Source of the DNA: Verminephrobacter eiseniae EF01-2
Lineage (GTDB): Bacteria > Pseudomonadota > Gammaproteobacteria > Burkholderiales > Burkholderiaceae_C
Direction: 5' to 3'
Length of the DNA: 64,000 nt
Assembly: GCF_000015565.1 (NCBI RefSeq)
Contig: NC_008786.1
Span: forward strand, 2,294,001-2,358,000
Position numbers and translations under genes: made by a program. The notes beneath the pieces were generated by a model. That model was given only the letters and a program-made list of their open reading frames with translations, had not been told where the DNA came from and searched no databases. Below, one piece after another: positions 55,706 to 64,000 of this stretch. The number at the start of each line of letters is the position of its first letter. The first letter of the stretch is position 1.

Positions 55706-57118
55706 ATGACCCTCCCGCGCGGCCCGCTGGTTGCCGTTTTTCTTGCGCTGCTGCCGGGCATGGGCCGGGCGGCCGATATCGACGGCGCCACGCTGTCCTT
55801 GCTGTGGGGCCTGCCCTTTGCCGGCATTTTGCTGTCGATTGCGCTGCTGCCGTTGTTCGCGCCGATCTTCTGGCACCACCATTTCGGCAAAGTGGCTGCG
55901 GCTTGGGCGCTGGCGTTTTTGCTGCCTTTTGCGCTCTGCTTCGGGCCTGCGGCGGCGGGCACGAGTCTGGTGCACGCGGCCCTGGCCGAGTACATCCCGT
56001 TCGTGCTTTTGCTGACCGCGCTGTTCACCGTGGCGGGGGGCATCTACGTCCGGGGCAATCTGCATGGCAGCCCGGGGCTGAACACGGCCATTTTGGCCAT
56101 CGGGGCGGTGCTGGCCAGTTTCATGGGCACCACGGGCGCGTCGATGCTGATGATCCGCCCGCTGCTGCGCGCCAACGACAACCGCAAGCATGTCGCGCAT
56201 GTGGTGGTGTTCTTCATCTTCATCGTCTCCAACGCCGGGGGGTCGCTGACACCGCTGGGCGATCCGCCGCTGTTCCTGGGCTTTCTCAATGGCATCGATT
56301 TCTTCTGGACGGCGCGGCATATCCTGCCCGAGACGCTGTTCCTGGTGGGCGCGCTGCTGCTCATCTTCTTCGCGCTCGACACATGGTTCTACCACCGCCG
56401 TGAAGAACTGCTGCCGGCCGACCCCACGCCGGACGACCGGGCCATCGGCTTTGACGGCAAGGCCAACTTTGCGCTGCTGGGCCTGGTGGTGGCGCTGGTG
56501 CTGCTCAGCGGCATCTGGAAGTCGCCGCTGTCCTGGCACATTGCCGGCGCGCAGGTCGGTCTGCCCGGCCTGGTGCGCGATCTGGGCCTGGTCCTGGTGA
56601 CGCTGCTGTCGCTGCGCATCACCCCCGCGCAGGTGCATGCGGACAACCGCTTCGGCTGGGCGCCGATGCAGGAGGTGGCCAAGCTGTTCGCGGGCATCTT
56701 CCTGACCATCATCCCGGTGATCGCGATGCTCAGGGCCGGCATCGACGGCCCGTTTGGCGCCATCGTCGCGGCCGTCACGCGCCCCGATGGCCAGCCCGAT
56801 CCGGCCATGTACTTCTGGGCCTCGGGCCTGCTCAGTTCGTTTCTGGACAACGCGCCCACCTATTTGGTCTTTTTCAACATCGCCGGCGGCGACCCTGCGG
56901 TGCTGATGACCCGGCTGGCGCCGACGCTGGCGGCGATCTCGGCCGGCGCGGTGTTCATGGGGGCCAACTCCTACATCGGCAATGCGCCGAATCTGATGGT
57001 CAAGGCCATCGCCGAGGACCGGGGTGTGAAAATGCCCGGGTTTTTTGCTTACATGCTGTGGGCGGGCGCCATTTTGGTGCCGCTGTTCATCGCCATGACT
57101 TTCATCTGGTTCCGTTGA
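55706..57118 (+). CDS. sodium:proton antiporter / citrate transporter-like membrane protein
   Basis: 470 residues from ATG 55706 (MTLPRGPLVAVFLALLPG), preceded by GGAGACCAGGAA. Many hydrophobic helices. Ion-transporter superfamily landmarks are GGIYVRGNLHGSPGLN, FMGTTGASMLMIRPLLRAN and the pair SNAGGSLTPLGDPPLFLGF. LSSFLDNAPTYLVFFN lies in the second half. It resembles NhaD/UIT-type sodium exporters common in Burkholderiales. It is 17 bp upstream of the dehydrogenase gene. Confidence 0.82.
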   Translation: MTLPRGPLVAVFLALLPGMGRAADIDGATLSLLWGLPFAGILLSIALLPLFAPIFWHHHFGKVAAAWALAFLLPFALCFGPAAAGTSLVHAALAEYIPFVLLLTALFTVAGGIYVRGNLHGSPGLNTAILAIGAVLASFMGTTGASMLMIRPLLRANDNRKHVAHVVVFFIFIVSNAGGSLTPLGDPPLFLGFLNGIDFFWTARHILPETLFLVGALLLIFFALDTWFYHRREELLPADPTPDDRAIGFDGKANFALLGLVVALVLLSGIWKSPLSWHIAGAQVGLPGLVRDLGLVLVTLLSLRITPAQVHADNRFGWAPMQEVAKLFAGIFLTIIPVIAMLRAGIDGPFGAIVAAVTRPDGQPDPAMYFWASGLLSSFLDNAPTYLVFFNIAGGDPAVLMTRLAPTLAAISAGAVFMGANSYIGNAPNLMVKAIAEDRGVKMPGFFAYMLWAGAILVPLFIAMTFIWFR

Positions 57119-57134
57119 CAGGAGATTCCTTGCC

Positions 57135-58151
57135 ATGAGCAACAAGCCCCGCATCCTGGTCGCGCGCGCGATCTTTCCCGACATCGTCGACCTGCTGCGC
57201 CAGCACTTCGAGGTCGAAGACAACCCCGATGACATCCTCTGGAACCCGGCCGAACTGGCTGCCAGGCTGGCCGACAAGGACGGCGCCTTCACCACCGGCA
57301 GCCAGCGCATCGACGCGGCGCTGATGGCCGCCGCGCCGCGGCTGAGGGTCGTGGCCAACATGGCCGTGGGCTACAACAACTTCGATGTCGAGGCGATGAG
57401 CGCCGCAGGCGTGCAGGGCACGAACGCGCCCGACGTGCTGACCGAGACCACGGCCGACTTCGGCTTTGCGTTGCTGATGGCCACCGCCCGCCGCATCACC
57501 GAGAGCGAGCATTACCTGCGCGCCGGCCGATGGACCGAATGGCGCTACGACCTGTTTGCCGGCGCCGACATCCACGGCAGCACGCTGGGCATCATCGGCA
57601 TGGGCCGCATCGGCCAGGGCATTGCCCGGCGTGGCGCGCATGGCTTTGGCATGCAGGTGCTCTATCACAACCGCTCACGCCTGGCGCCCGAGTTGGAGGC
57701 GCGATGCAAGGCCCGCTACCTGGGCAAGCAAGAGCTGCTGCGCACGGCCGACCATGTGGTGCTGGTGCTGCCATACACGCCCGAAGCGCGGCACCTGATT
57801 GCTGCGGCCGAACTGGCGCTGATGAAGCCCACGGCCACGCTGGTCAATATTGCGCGCGGCGGCATCGTCGATGACGCGGCGCTGGCGGCGGCGCTGCGCG
57901 AGCGGCGCATCGCAGCGGCGGGCCTGGATGTGTTCGAGGGCGAACCCCGGGTGCACCCGGACCTGCTCACGCTGCCCAACGTGGTGCTCACGCCCCACAT
58001 CGCCAGTTCCACCGTGCCCACGCGCCGGGCCATGGCGCGCCTGGCTGCCGACAACCTGATCGCCTTCTTCGACGGGCGCGGCCCGCTCACCCCGGTGAAT
58101 ACGCCGCAGGCCCGGGCCGCAGCCGCGCGCTCGAGCCAGGGCCTGGAATGA
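57135..58151 (+). CDS. D-2-hydroxyacid dehydrogenase (glyoxylate/hydroxypyruvate reductase type)
   Basis: 338 residues. NAD(P)-binding GIIGMGRIGQGIARR at about 153-167. Catalytic triad: Arg in NIARGGIVDD, Glu in DVFEGEP and His in LTPHIASST. HNRSRL after the second Rossmann strand suggests NADPH preference. It likely reduces glyoxylate or hydroxypyruvate to glycolate or D-glycerate. Ribosome site ACAGGAGA. Confidence 0.9.
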   Translation: MSNKPRILVARAIFPDIVDLLRQHFEVEDNPDDILWNPAELAARLADKDGAFTTGSQRIDAALMAAAPRLRVVANMAVGYNNFDVEAMSAAGVQGTNAPDVLTETTADFGFALLMATARRITESEHYLRAGRWTEWRYDLFAGADIHGSTLGIIGMGRIGQGIARRGAHGFGMQVLYHNRSRLAPELEARCKARYLGKQELLRTADHVVLVLPYTPEARHLIAAAELALMKPTATLVNIARGGIVDDAALAAALRERRIAAAGLDVFEGEPRVHPDLLTLPNVVLTPHIASSTVPTRRAMARLAADNLIAFFDGRGPLTPVNTPQARAAAARSSQGLE

Positions 58152-58218
58152 AACGGCCCGCAGGCGCGTGGTTTCATTTCCCCTGTGGCGGCAAAACCGA
58201 TGGCAAACGGAGTAACCC

Positions 58219-60084
58219 TTGACGACTGACATGCTCATCGTGCTGGCCGCGCTGGCCCTGGCGTTGCTGCTGCTCGTGGTGTGGCTGCTGCTGCGCCGTC
58301 TGCTGCTTGCCCAATGGCAGGCGGGCCTGCAAGCGCTGGACGACAAGGCGCTGGCCACGCAACTGGTGTTCACGAACAAACTGGAGCAGATCGCGTCGGC
58401 GCTGGACGGCAGGGCGTTGGCCACGCATCTGGCGGTGGTCAAGAACGATGGCACGATCGACGCGCTGGCGCGGCAACTGGACGGCTTGACCCAGGCCACG
58501 CAGCAGACGCTGGAGGGCCTGCGCCAGGTCGTGGATGAGCGTCTGGCGCAGGCCGTGGCCGAATCGCGCAGCGGCCGGACCGAACTGCTCGCCGCCTTCG
58601 GCACGTTCGAGGCCAGCCTGGGGCAGCGGCAGATGGCGCTGGGCGCCACGCTGGAGCAACGCTTCGATGGCCAGCAACAAGCCGTGGCGGGCCGGCTGGA
58701 AGAAAGCAACAAGGCGCTGCTGGCGCATCTGGCCCAGGGCCAGGCGGATTCGGCCACGGCACGCAAGGAACTGTCGGACACGCTCACCGGCTTTCGCACC
58801 GAACTGACCACCACCACCGCCGCGCTGGTGAAACAGAGCGGCGAATCGCGCCAGGCCATGGGCGAGAGCGCGGCGCTGTTCGAGCAACGCATCCAGGAGC
58901 GCTTCGAGGCCCTGACTGCCGGCACGCGCCAGACGCTCGACTCGCTCAAGGGCGATGTCCAGGCCCAATTGGGCAGCATGGCGAATGCGCTGAAGAATCA
59001 GTTGGAGGCCAACGGCTTGCAGATCACCAACCAGTTCTCGGTGTTGCAGGACGCCGTCTCGCAGCAACTCGCCGGCCTGGTGCAAGGCAGCGGGCACAAC
59101 GCCGAGCAGTTGCGCAATACGCTCAACGAGCGCCTGGCCGCGATACAGGCCGACAACGCCAGCAAGCTCGAAGCCATGCGCCGCACGGTGGACGAAAAGC
59201 TCCACGCCACGCTGGAGCAGCGCCTGGGCGAATCCTTCAAGCTCGTCAGCGAACGGCTGGAACAGGTGCACAAAGGCCTGGGCGAAATGCAGACCCTGGC
59301 GGGCAGCGTGGGCGACTTGAAGCGCGTGATGACCAACGTCAAGTCGCGCGGCACCTGGGGCGAGATGCAGTTGGGCGCCATCATCGAGAACGTGCTCACG
59401 CCCGAGCAATTCGCCCGCAACGTCAAGACCGTGCCGGGCAGCGACGAACTGGTGGAGTTCGCCATCCGCCTGCCAGGCAAGAGCGACGAACACCCGGTGT
59501 GGCTGCCGATCGATGCCAAGTACCCGGTGGAGCAATACCAGCGCCTGCTGGATGCGCAGGACGCTGCCGACAAGGCCGCCATCGCCTCGGCCGGCAACGC
59601 CTTCGAGACCTCGGTCCGGCTCGAAGCCAGGAAAATCTTCGCCAAATATGTCTCGCCGCCCCACACCACGGACTTTGCCGTGCTCTACCTGCCCACCGAA
59701 AGCCTGTTTGCCGAGGTGATGCGCCGCCCCGGCCTGGTCGAAGCCGTGCAAAACGAATGCCGCGTGATGATCACCGGCCCGGCCAACCTGGCGGCCATGC
59801 TCAACAGCCTGCAAATGGGCTTCAGGACGCTGGCGATCGAAAAGCGCTCGTCCGAAGTGTGGAGCCTGCTGGGCAGCGTGAAAACCGAGTTCGCCAAATT
59901 TGGCGAGGCGGTCGAGGCCACGAAGAAATCGATAGACACCGCCGCCAAGAAGTTTGACGAGGTGGGCGTGCGCACGCGCGCGATACAGCGCCGGCTGCGC
60001 GCCGTGCAGGACCTGCCCGCACCCGGCGCCGACCTGGCGCTGGCCACGGCAGCCCTGCCCGTGCCCGAGGACGAACTGCCGTGA
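58219..60084 (+). CDS. rmuC: DNA recombination protein RmuC
   Basis: About 621 residues. N-terminal membrane anchor at 4-25 (LAALALALLLLVVWLLL), a long coiled coil to about 360, then the RmuC nuclease-like domain: WGEMQLGAIIENVL, VWLPIDAKYPVEQY and a basic C-terminus. RmuC limits inversions between short inverted repeats, which is of interest in this repeat-rich genome. TTG 58219 has GGAG 7 bases upstream; ATG 58231 is the alternative. It overlaps the MFS gene by 4 bp. Confidence 0.93.
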   Translation: MTTDMLIVLAALALALLLLVVWLLLRRLLLAQWQAGLQALDDKALATQLVFTNKLEQIASALDGRALATHLAVVKNDGTIDALARQLDGLTQATQQTLEGLRQVVDERLAQAVAESRSGRTELLAAFGTFEASLGQRQMALGATLEQRFDGQQQAVAGRLEESNKALLAHLAQGQADSATARKELSDTLTGFRTELTTTTAALVKQSGESRQAMGESAALFEQRIQERFEALTAGTRQTLDSLKGDVQAQLGSMANALKNQLEANGLQITNQFSVLQDAVSQQLAGLVQGSGHNAEQLRNTLNERLAAIQADNASKLEAMRRTVDEKLHATLEQRLGESFKLVSERLEQVHKGLGEMQTLAGSVGDLKRVMTNVKSRGTWGEMQLGAIIENVLTPEQFARNVKTVPGSDELVEFAIRLPGKSDEHPVWLPIDAKYPVEQYQRLLDAQDAADKAAIASAGNAFETSVRLEARKIFAKYVSPPHTTDFAVLYLPTESLFAEVMRRPGLVEAVQNECRVMITGPANLAAMLNSLQMGFRTLAIEKRSSEVWSLLGSVKTEFAKFGEAVEATKKSIDTAAKKFDEVGVRTRAIQRRLRAVQDLPAPGADLALATAALPVPEDELP

Positions 60085-61256
60085 ACCGGGCGCTGGCCCG
60101 GTTGATCGCCGGCCAGATCTGCGTGCACGCATGCATGACGGGGATGCGCATGGCCGCCCCGCTGCTGGCGCTGCGCCAGGGCCACAGCGCGGCGGCGGTG
60201 GGGCTGCTGCTGGCGCTGTTCGCGCTCATGCAGGTGGTCCTGGCGCTGCCCGCAGGGCGCTATGTCGACCGCCATGGCCTCAAGCGCCCGATCGGCTATG
60301 CCGTGGTGGTGGCCTGCCTGGGGGCCTGGCTGGCGCTGCTGTGGCCGATCTTTGCGGTGCTGTGCCTGGCGGCGCTGATGACCGGCGGCGCCACCGGAGC
60401 CGCCATCATTGCATTGCAGCGCCATGTGGGCCGCACCGCCGCCCATGACGCGACGCAGCTCAAGCAGGTCTTCAGTTGGCTGGCCATCGGGCCGGCGGTG
60501 TCCAACTTCGTCGGCCCCTTCCTGGCCGGACAGTTGATAGACCACGCCGGCAGCGCCGGCATCGATGGCTTCCGCGCCGCCTTCGCGCTGATGGCCGTGC
60601 TGCCGCTGCTCACCTGGTTCTGGGTGCGCAACGCGGTGGAACTGCCGCCGGTGATTGCCGCCGCAGGCCCGCCGCAGCGCGCCTGGGACCTGATGAACGA
60701 GCTGCCGTTTCGCCGCCTGCTGCTGGTCAACTGGATACTGGCCTCCTGCTGGGACGTGCACACCTTCGCGGTGCCGCTGCTCGGGCATGAGCGGGGCATG
60801 TCGGCATCGGTCATCGGCAGCATCCTCGGGGCCTTTGCGATTGCCGCCGCCGTGATCCGGCTGCTGATGCTGCTGGTGGCCGAGCGCTTGCGCGAGCGGG
60901 TGGTGGTGGCCGGCGCGATGCTGGTCACGGCGCTGCTGTTTGCCGTCTACCCCCTGCTGGGCACCGCGCTGGGCATGGGGCTGTGCTCGGTGCTGCTGGG
61001 CTTTGCGCTGGGCTCGGTGCAGCCGATGGTGATGAGCCTGCTGCACCAGATCACGCCGGCGCACCGCCATGGCGAGGCGCTGGGCCTGCGCCTGATGGTC
61101 ATCAACGCCTCCAGCGTGTTCATGCCCATGCTGTTTGGCTCGGCGGGCACGGTGATCGGCGTCGGCGGCCTCTTTTGGGTGATCGGGGCCGCCGTGGGCG
61201 GGGGTGCGTGGCTGGCCGGGCGCATGGATGAACGCGAGCCGGGCAAGCCGGTGTAG
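60081..61256 (+). CDS. MFS transporter
   Basis: 391 residues, GTG start overlapping the rmuC stop (GTGA). About 12 hydrophobic helices and the MFS loop motif GRYVDRHGLKRP between helices 2 and 3. The central loop carries ERGMSASVIG. Substrate not predictable; drug-type or metabolite exporter are both possible. Confidence 0.85.
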   Translation: MNRALARLIAGQICVHACMTGMRMAAPLLALRQGHSAAAVGLLLALFALMQVVLALPAGRYVDRHGLKRPIGYAVVVACLGAWLALLWPIFAVLCLAALMTGGATGAAIIALQRHVGRTAAHDATQLKQVFSWLAIGPAVSNFVGPFLAGQLIDHAGSAGIDGFRAAFALMAVLPLLTWFWVRNAVELPPVIAAAGPPQRAWDLMNELPFRRLLLVNWILASCWDVHTFAVPLLGHERGMSASVIGSILGAFAIAAAVIRLLMLLVAERLRERVVVAGAMLVTALLFAVYPLLGTALGMGLCSVLLGFALGSVQPMVMSLLHQITPAHRHGEALGLRLMVINASSVFMPMLFGSAGTVIGVGGLFWVIGAAVGGGAWLAGRMDEREPGKPV

Positions 61257-61360
61257 ATCGTATCGATCGCGCAGATCGGGCCGCCCTGGCACAGTGCACA
61301 ATCTGCGCGAGCCCCCGCAACCGTTCATGACCGTCAAGCACGAGGAACAAGGAGCAACAC

Positions 61361-62152
61361 ATGGCGCACACCCTGCACGCTTTGGCCGGATCGGGCCGAT
61401 CAGCCCCCCGCCCGGAACCATCGGCATCGAACCTGGACAGCGACGCCGTGGCGCAGACCAGAATCGAGCTGGCCGCCTGCTTTCAGGCCGCCGCGCGCCA
61501 CGGCTTCGACGAGGGCATCTGCAACCACTTCTCGGCGCTGCTGCCCGGGCGCGACGACCTGTTTCTGGTCAACCCCTACGGCTACGCATTCAGCGAAATC
61601 ACGGCCGAGCGGCTGCTGATCTGCGACCTCGACGGCCATGTCCTGGCCGGACAGGGACAGCCCGAAGCCACGGCCTTTTTCATCCATGCCAGGCTGCACC
61701 GGGCGCGCCCTGCGCTGCGTGCCGCCTTCCATACCCACATGCCGCACGCCACGGCGCTGAGCATGCTGGAAGGCGCGCCACTGCTCTGGGCCGGGCAAAC
61801 CGCATTGAAGTTCTATGGCCGTATTGCGGTCGACGAGGACTACAACGGCCTGGCGCTCGATGCGGCCGAAGGCGACCGCATCGCCGCAGCACTGGGAACG
61901 GCGGATGTGCTGTTCCTGAAGAACCACGGCGTGATGGTCACCGGCCCCGACATTGCCCAAGCCTGGGACGACCTGTATTACCTGGAGCGCGCCGCCCAAG
62001 TGCAGCTCAAGGCCATGGCCAGCGGCCGGGCGCTCAAACCCGTCGCCCCGGACGTGGCGCAGCGCACCTGCGAGCAAATGCGCGCCGGCGACGCACAAAG
62101 CGCACGCGCGCATCTGGACAGCCTGCTGCGGACATTGCGCGGGCACAGCTAG
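61361..62152 (+). CDS. class II aldolase/adducin family protein
   Basis: 263 residues. FDEGICNHFSALLPG at 49-63, Glu102 in QPEATAFF, HTH at 124-126 and KNHG (His189) supply the family's metal site. It belongs to the adducin-like branch often called decarboxylase/aldolase or epimerase. Its TAG stop is part of the TA target at the edge of a family 1 repeat, so the last residues may not be original. An MFS transporter follows after the repeat, suggesting a small sugar-acid locus. Substrate unknown. Confidence 0.85.
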   Translation: MAHTLHALAGSGRSAPRPEPSASNLDSDAVAQTRIELAACFQAAARHGFDEGICNHFSALLPGRDDLFLVNPYGYAFSEITAERLLICDLDGHVLAGQGQPEATAFFIHARLHRARPALRAAFHTHMPHATALSMLEGAPLLWAGQTALKFYGRIAVDEDYNGLALDAAEGDRIAAALGTADVLFLKNHGVMVTGPDIAQAWDDLYYLERAAQVQLKAMASGRALKPVAPDVAQRTCEQMRAGDAQSARAHLDSLLRTLRGHS

Positions 62153-62313
62153 TGTCGCGTCACCGGTCATCTGTCGGTCTGCGCTGGCCGTCGAAGCGCA
62201 TCGCGGCGTTGCATCGCTTGCCAATACGCTCGGTATTGGCTGCGCGATGCGCCTTGCGCTGCGCTCCGATGGCTGCGCGCAGCCTGCGACATCTGACCGG
62301 TGACGCGACACTA
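62150..62313 (-). mobile_element. MITE-like repeat, family 1, copy 7
   Basis: Inverted orientation, termini TAGTGTCGCGTCACC and GGTGACGCGACACTA. Supplies the TAG stop of the class II aldolase gene. 62314-62461 downstream has no gene and probably holds the promoter of the next transporter. Confidence 0.87.
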
Positions 62314-62461
62314 GCCTTTGGCGCAATAGTTGCACGGCTCATCTTGGCCCGCAGCGACCGCCGCACACCCCGATCATCTGTAATCGGTTGTCATCGGGCC
62401 ATCCGGCCATCAGTCCTCCCGGCACGGTGCCTGGAGACCTTCTTTTCGTCAGAGGACGCCC

Positions 62462-63865
62462 GTGTCGACCGCCCCTGTCTCCCCCACGCGCGTCAGCGCC
62501 GCCGCCCGGCTCGAACGCCTGCCGTTTTCCGGGTACCACAAGCTGATTTTCTTCATCATCGCGATCGCGTTTTTCTTCGACTCGGTGGACCTGGGCATGA
62601 TGACCTTCGTGCTGGGGTCGATCAAAGCAGAGTTCGGCTTGTCGAATGCGGCGACCGGCCTCGTTGCCAGCGCGAGCTTCTTCGGAATGGCGCTTGGCGC
62701 GGCGGCTGCGGGCCTGCTTGCCGACCGGTTCGGACGCCGGCCGGTGTTCCAATGGAGCATGGTGCTGTGGGGCGCAGCCTCGTATCTTTGCTCGACCGCG
62801 CAAAGCGTCGATGCGCTGATCGCCTACCGCGTGCTGCTCGGCATCGGCATGGGCATGGAGTTTCCGATCGCGCAGACCTTGCTGTCCGAGTTCGTTCCCA
62901 CCGCAAAACGCGGCCGCCTGATTGCGCTGATGGACGGTTTTTGGCCGCTCGGCTTCATCACCGCAGGGATTTTTGCCTACTTCGTGTTGCCGCAATTTGG
63001 CTGGCGCACGGTGTTCGCGTTGCTCGCGATTCCGGCGGTGTTCGTGCTGGCCGTGCGGCGCTTCGTGCCGGAGTCGCCGCGCTGGCTCGAACACGCCGGT
63101 CGGCTTGCGCAGGCGGACGCGGTGATGCAGCGCATCGAGGCCAAGGTCATGCACTCGGCGGGCGTCACGACGCTGCCGCCCCCATCGGCGCTGGTCGGCG
63201 CCATGCCGGCGCGCCGGCAAGATGCACTGCGCGAGATCTGCAGTGGCGTGTATCGGCGCCGCACGACGATGGTCTGGCTGCTGTGGTTCTTTGCCCTGCT
63301 CGGCTTCTACGGTCTGACATCGTGGCTCGGCGCCTTGCTGCAACAGGCCGGCTTTGCCCTCACGCAATCGGTGCTCTACACCGTGCTGATCTCGCTCGGC
63401 GGCGTGCCGGGTTTCCTGTGCGCGGCATGGCTCGTCGAAAGCTGGGGGCGCAAGCCCACCTGTATCGCGGCGCTGATTGGCGGCGCCGTGATGGCCTATG
63501 CGTATGGCCAGAGCGCGCTGTACGGCGGCAGCATCGGGTTGCTGATCGGCACCGGCCTGGCGATGCAGTTTTTCCTGTTCGGCATGTGGGCGGTGCTGTA
63601 CACCTACACGCCGGAGTTGTACGGCACCGGCGTGCGCGCCACCGGCTCCGGCCTTGCGTCGGCGGTGGGCCGGGTCGGCTCGCTGATCGGCCCCTACGCG
63701 GTCGGCGTCGTACTGCCGACATTCGGCCAAGGCGGCGTCTTCACGCTGGGCGCAATGTCGTTCGGGGTGGCCGCATTCGCGGTGTGGCTGCTCGGAATCG
63801 AGACCAAGGGCGTCACGCTGGAAGCACTGTCTTCGGCCGCAGAGCCGGACGCTGCGGCACCATGA
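62462..63865 (+). CDS. MFS transporter (sugar/aromatic-acid:proton symporter type)
   Basis: 467 residues, GTG start. The motif DSVDLGMMTFVLGSI in helix 1, ADRFGRRPVFQWS between helices 2 and 3, VPESPRWL after helix 6 and VESWGRKPT between helices 8 and 9 are all classic metabolite:proton symporter signatures. About 12 helices. The acidic Asp in helix 1 is typical of the aromatic-acid and niacin branch (NiaP/PcaK-like). Follows the class II aldolase, separated by a family 1 repeat. Confidence 0.88.
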   Translation: MSTAPVSPTRVSAAARLERLPFSGYHKLIFFIIAIAFFFDSVDLGMMTFVLGSIKAEFGLSNAATGLVASASFFGMALGAAAAGLLADRFGRRPVFQWSMVLWGAASYLCSTAQSVDALIAYRVLLGIGMGMEFPIAQTLLSEFVPTAKRGRLIALMDGFWPLGFITAGIFAYFVLPQFGWRTVFALLAIPAVFVLAVRRFVPESPRWLEHAGRLAQADAVMQRIEAKVMHSAGVTTLPPPSALVGAMPARRQDALREICSGVYRRRTTMVWLLWFFALLGFYGLTSWLGALLQQAGFALTQSVLYTVLISLGGVPGFLCAAWLVESWGRKPTCIAALIGGAVMAYAYGQSALYGGSIGLLIGTGLAMQFFLFGMWAVLYTYTPELYGTGVRATGSGLASAVGRVGSLIGPYAVGVVLPTFGQGGVFTLGAMSFGVAAFAVWLLGIETKGVTLEALSSAAEPDAAAP

Positions 63866-63965
63866 GGCGCGGCCGTGATCGCGGCTGCAACCCGCATCGG
63901 CAGCCGGTGGCGGCGATCCCGTTCACGGCCGGCGACCGTTCGGAGGACATGGCCGGCCGGCGGCC

Positions 63966-64000
63966 CTACCAACAGACGTAGCCGCCATCGGCCAGCACGA
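63966..64000 (-). CDS. short-chain dehydrogenase/reductase, C-terminal end only
   Basis: The minus strand enters the window reading VLADGGYVCW and then TAG. This matches the usual C-terminus of SDR proteins (V-x-D/A-GG-Y). Only about ten codons are visible, so the call is tentative. 63866-63965 between the genes shows nothing else. Confidence 0.45.
   Translation of the reverse strand, partial: VLADGGYVCW

Overview
The window is GC-rich, densely coded DNA of a Burkholderiales-type betaproteobacterium. A Comamonadaceae member close to Verminephrobacter is my best guess, from the rpoD architecture, the adjacent ppsR/ppsA pair, the many carbohydrate ABC transporters and the load of small repeats. 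The genus is an inference; no 16S gene is present. Layout: 1-4459 is a polyol/sugar-phosphate operon (GlpD-family dehydrogenase, class II aldolase, FGGY kinase, HAD phosphatase). 4740-6257 is a Fic protein bracketed by two copies of a 165-bp mobile repeat. 6595-14449 is a second carbohydrate locus: a YtfQRT/YjfF-like ABC importer and LacI regulator on the minus strand, then a PhyH-type dioxygenase, an aldose epimerase and a lactonase broken by the 165-bp repeat, next to a decayed IS630-type transposase. 15239-22640 holds a class II aldolase and a degraded tandem duplication carrying two Ig-like/SWM-repeat surface-protein genes, the second frameshifted. 22996-32693 is a third carbohydrate locus resembling tetritol (threitol/erythritol) catabolism: RbsABC-type importer, SDR dehydrogenase, RpiB-family isomerase, SorC regulator, and divergently a dihydroxyacetone-kinase-family kinase and HAD phosphatase. 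A VapBC-type toxin-antitoxin pair sits behind it. 32711-47573 is mostly housekeeping: PEP synthase and its regulator, a two-subunit sodium symporter, a HxlR regulator beside a LysE-type pseudogene, a CoA-transferase, rpoD, an MBL hydrolase and a LysR regulator. 47747-53467 is a complete peptide-type ABC importer. 53658-63865 has a thioesterase, pncB, an antiporter, a 2-hydroxyacid dehydrogenase, rmuC, two MFS transporters and a class II aldolase. How the genes fit together: each sugar locus pairs an importer or kinase with a dehydrogenase and an aldolase or isomerase that would feed triose- or tetrose-phosphates into central metabolism. PpsA is the gluconeogenic partner. The most unusual content is the repeats. 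Family 1 is a 165-bp MITE-like element (seven copies, TA target) that twice supplies a host stop codon. Family 2 is a 64-109-bp MITE-like element (three copies) next to TGA; two copies abut gene stop codons, and in one case a paralogous empty site is visible. Family 3 is a 60-bp hairpin repeat that starts with ATGA at the ends of upstream genes and encodes an M-S/N-AARPPEG N-terminus. Short in-frame tandem repeats have also expanded inside several catabolic and surface-protein genes.
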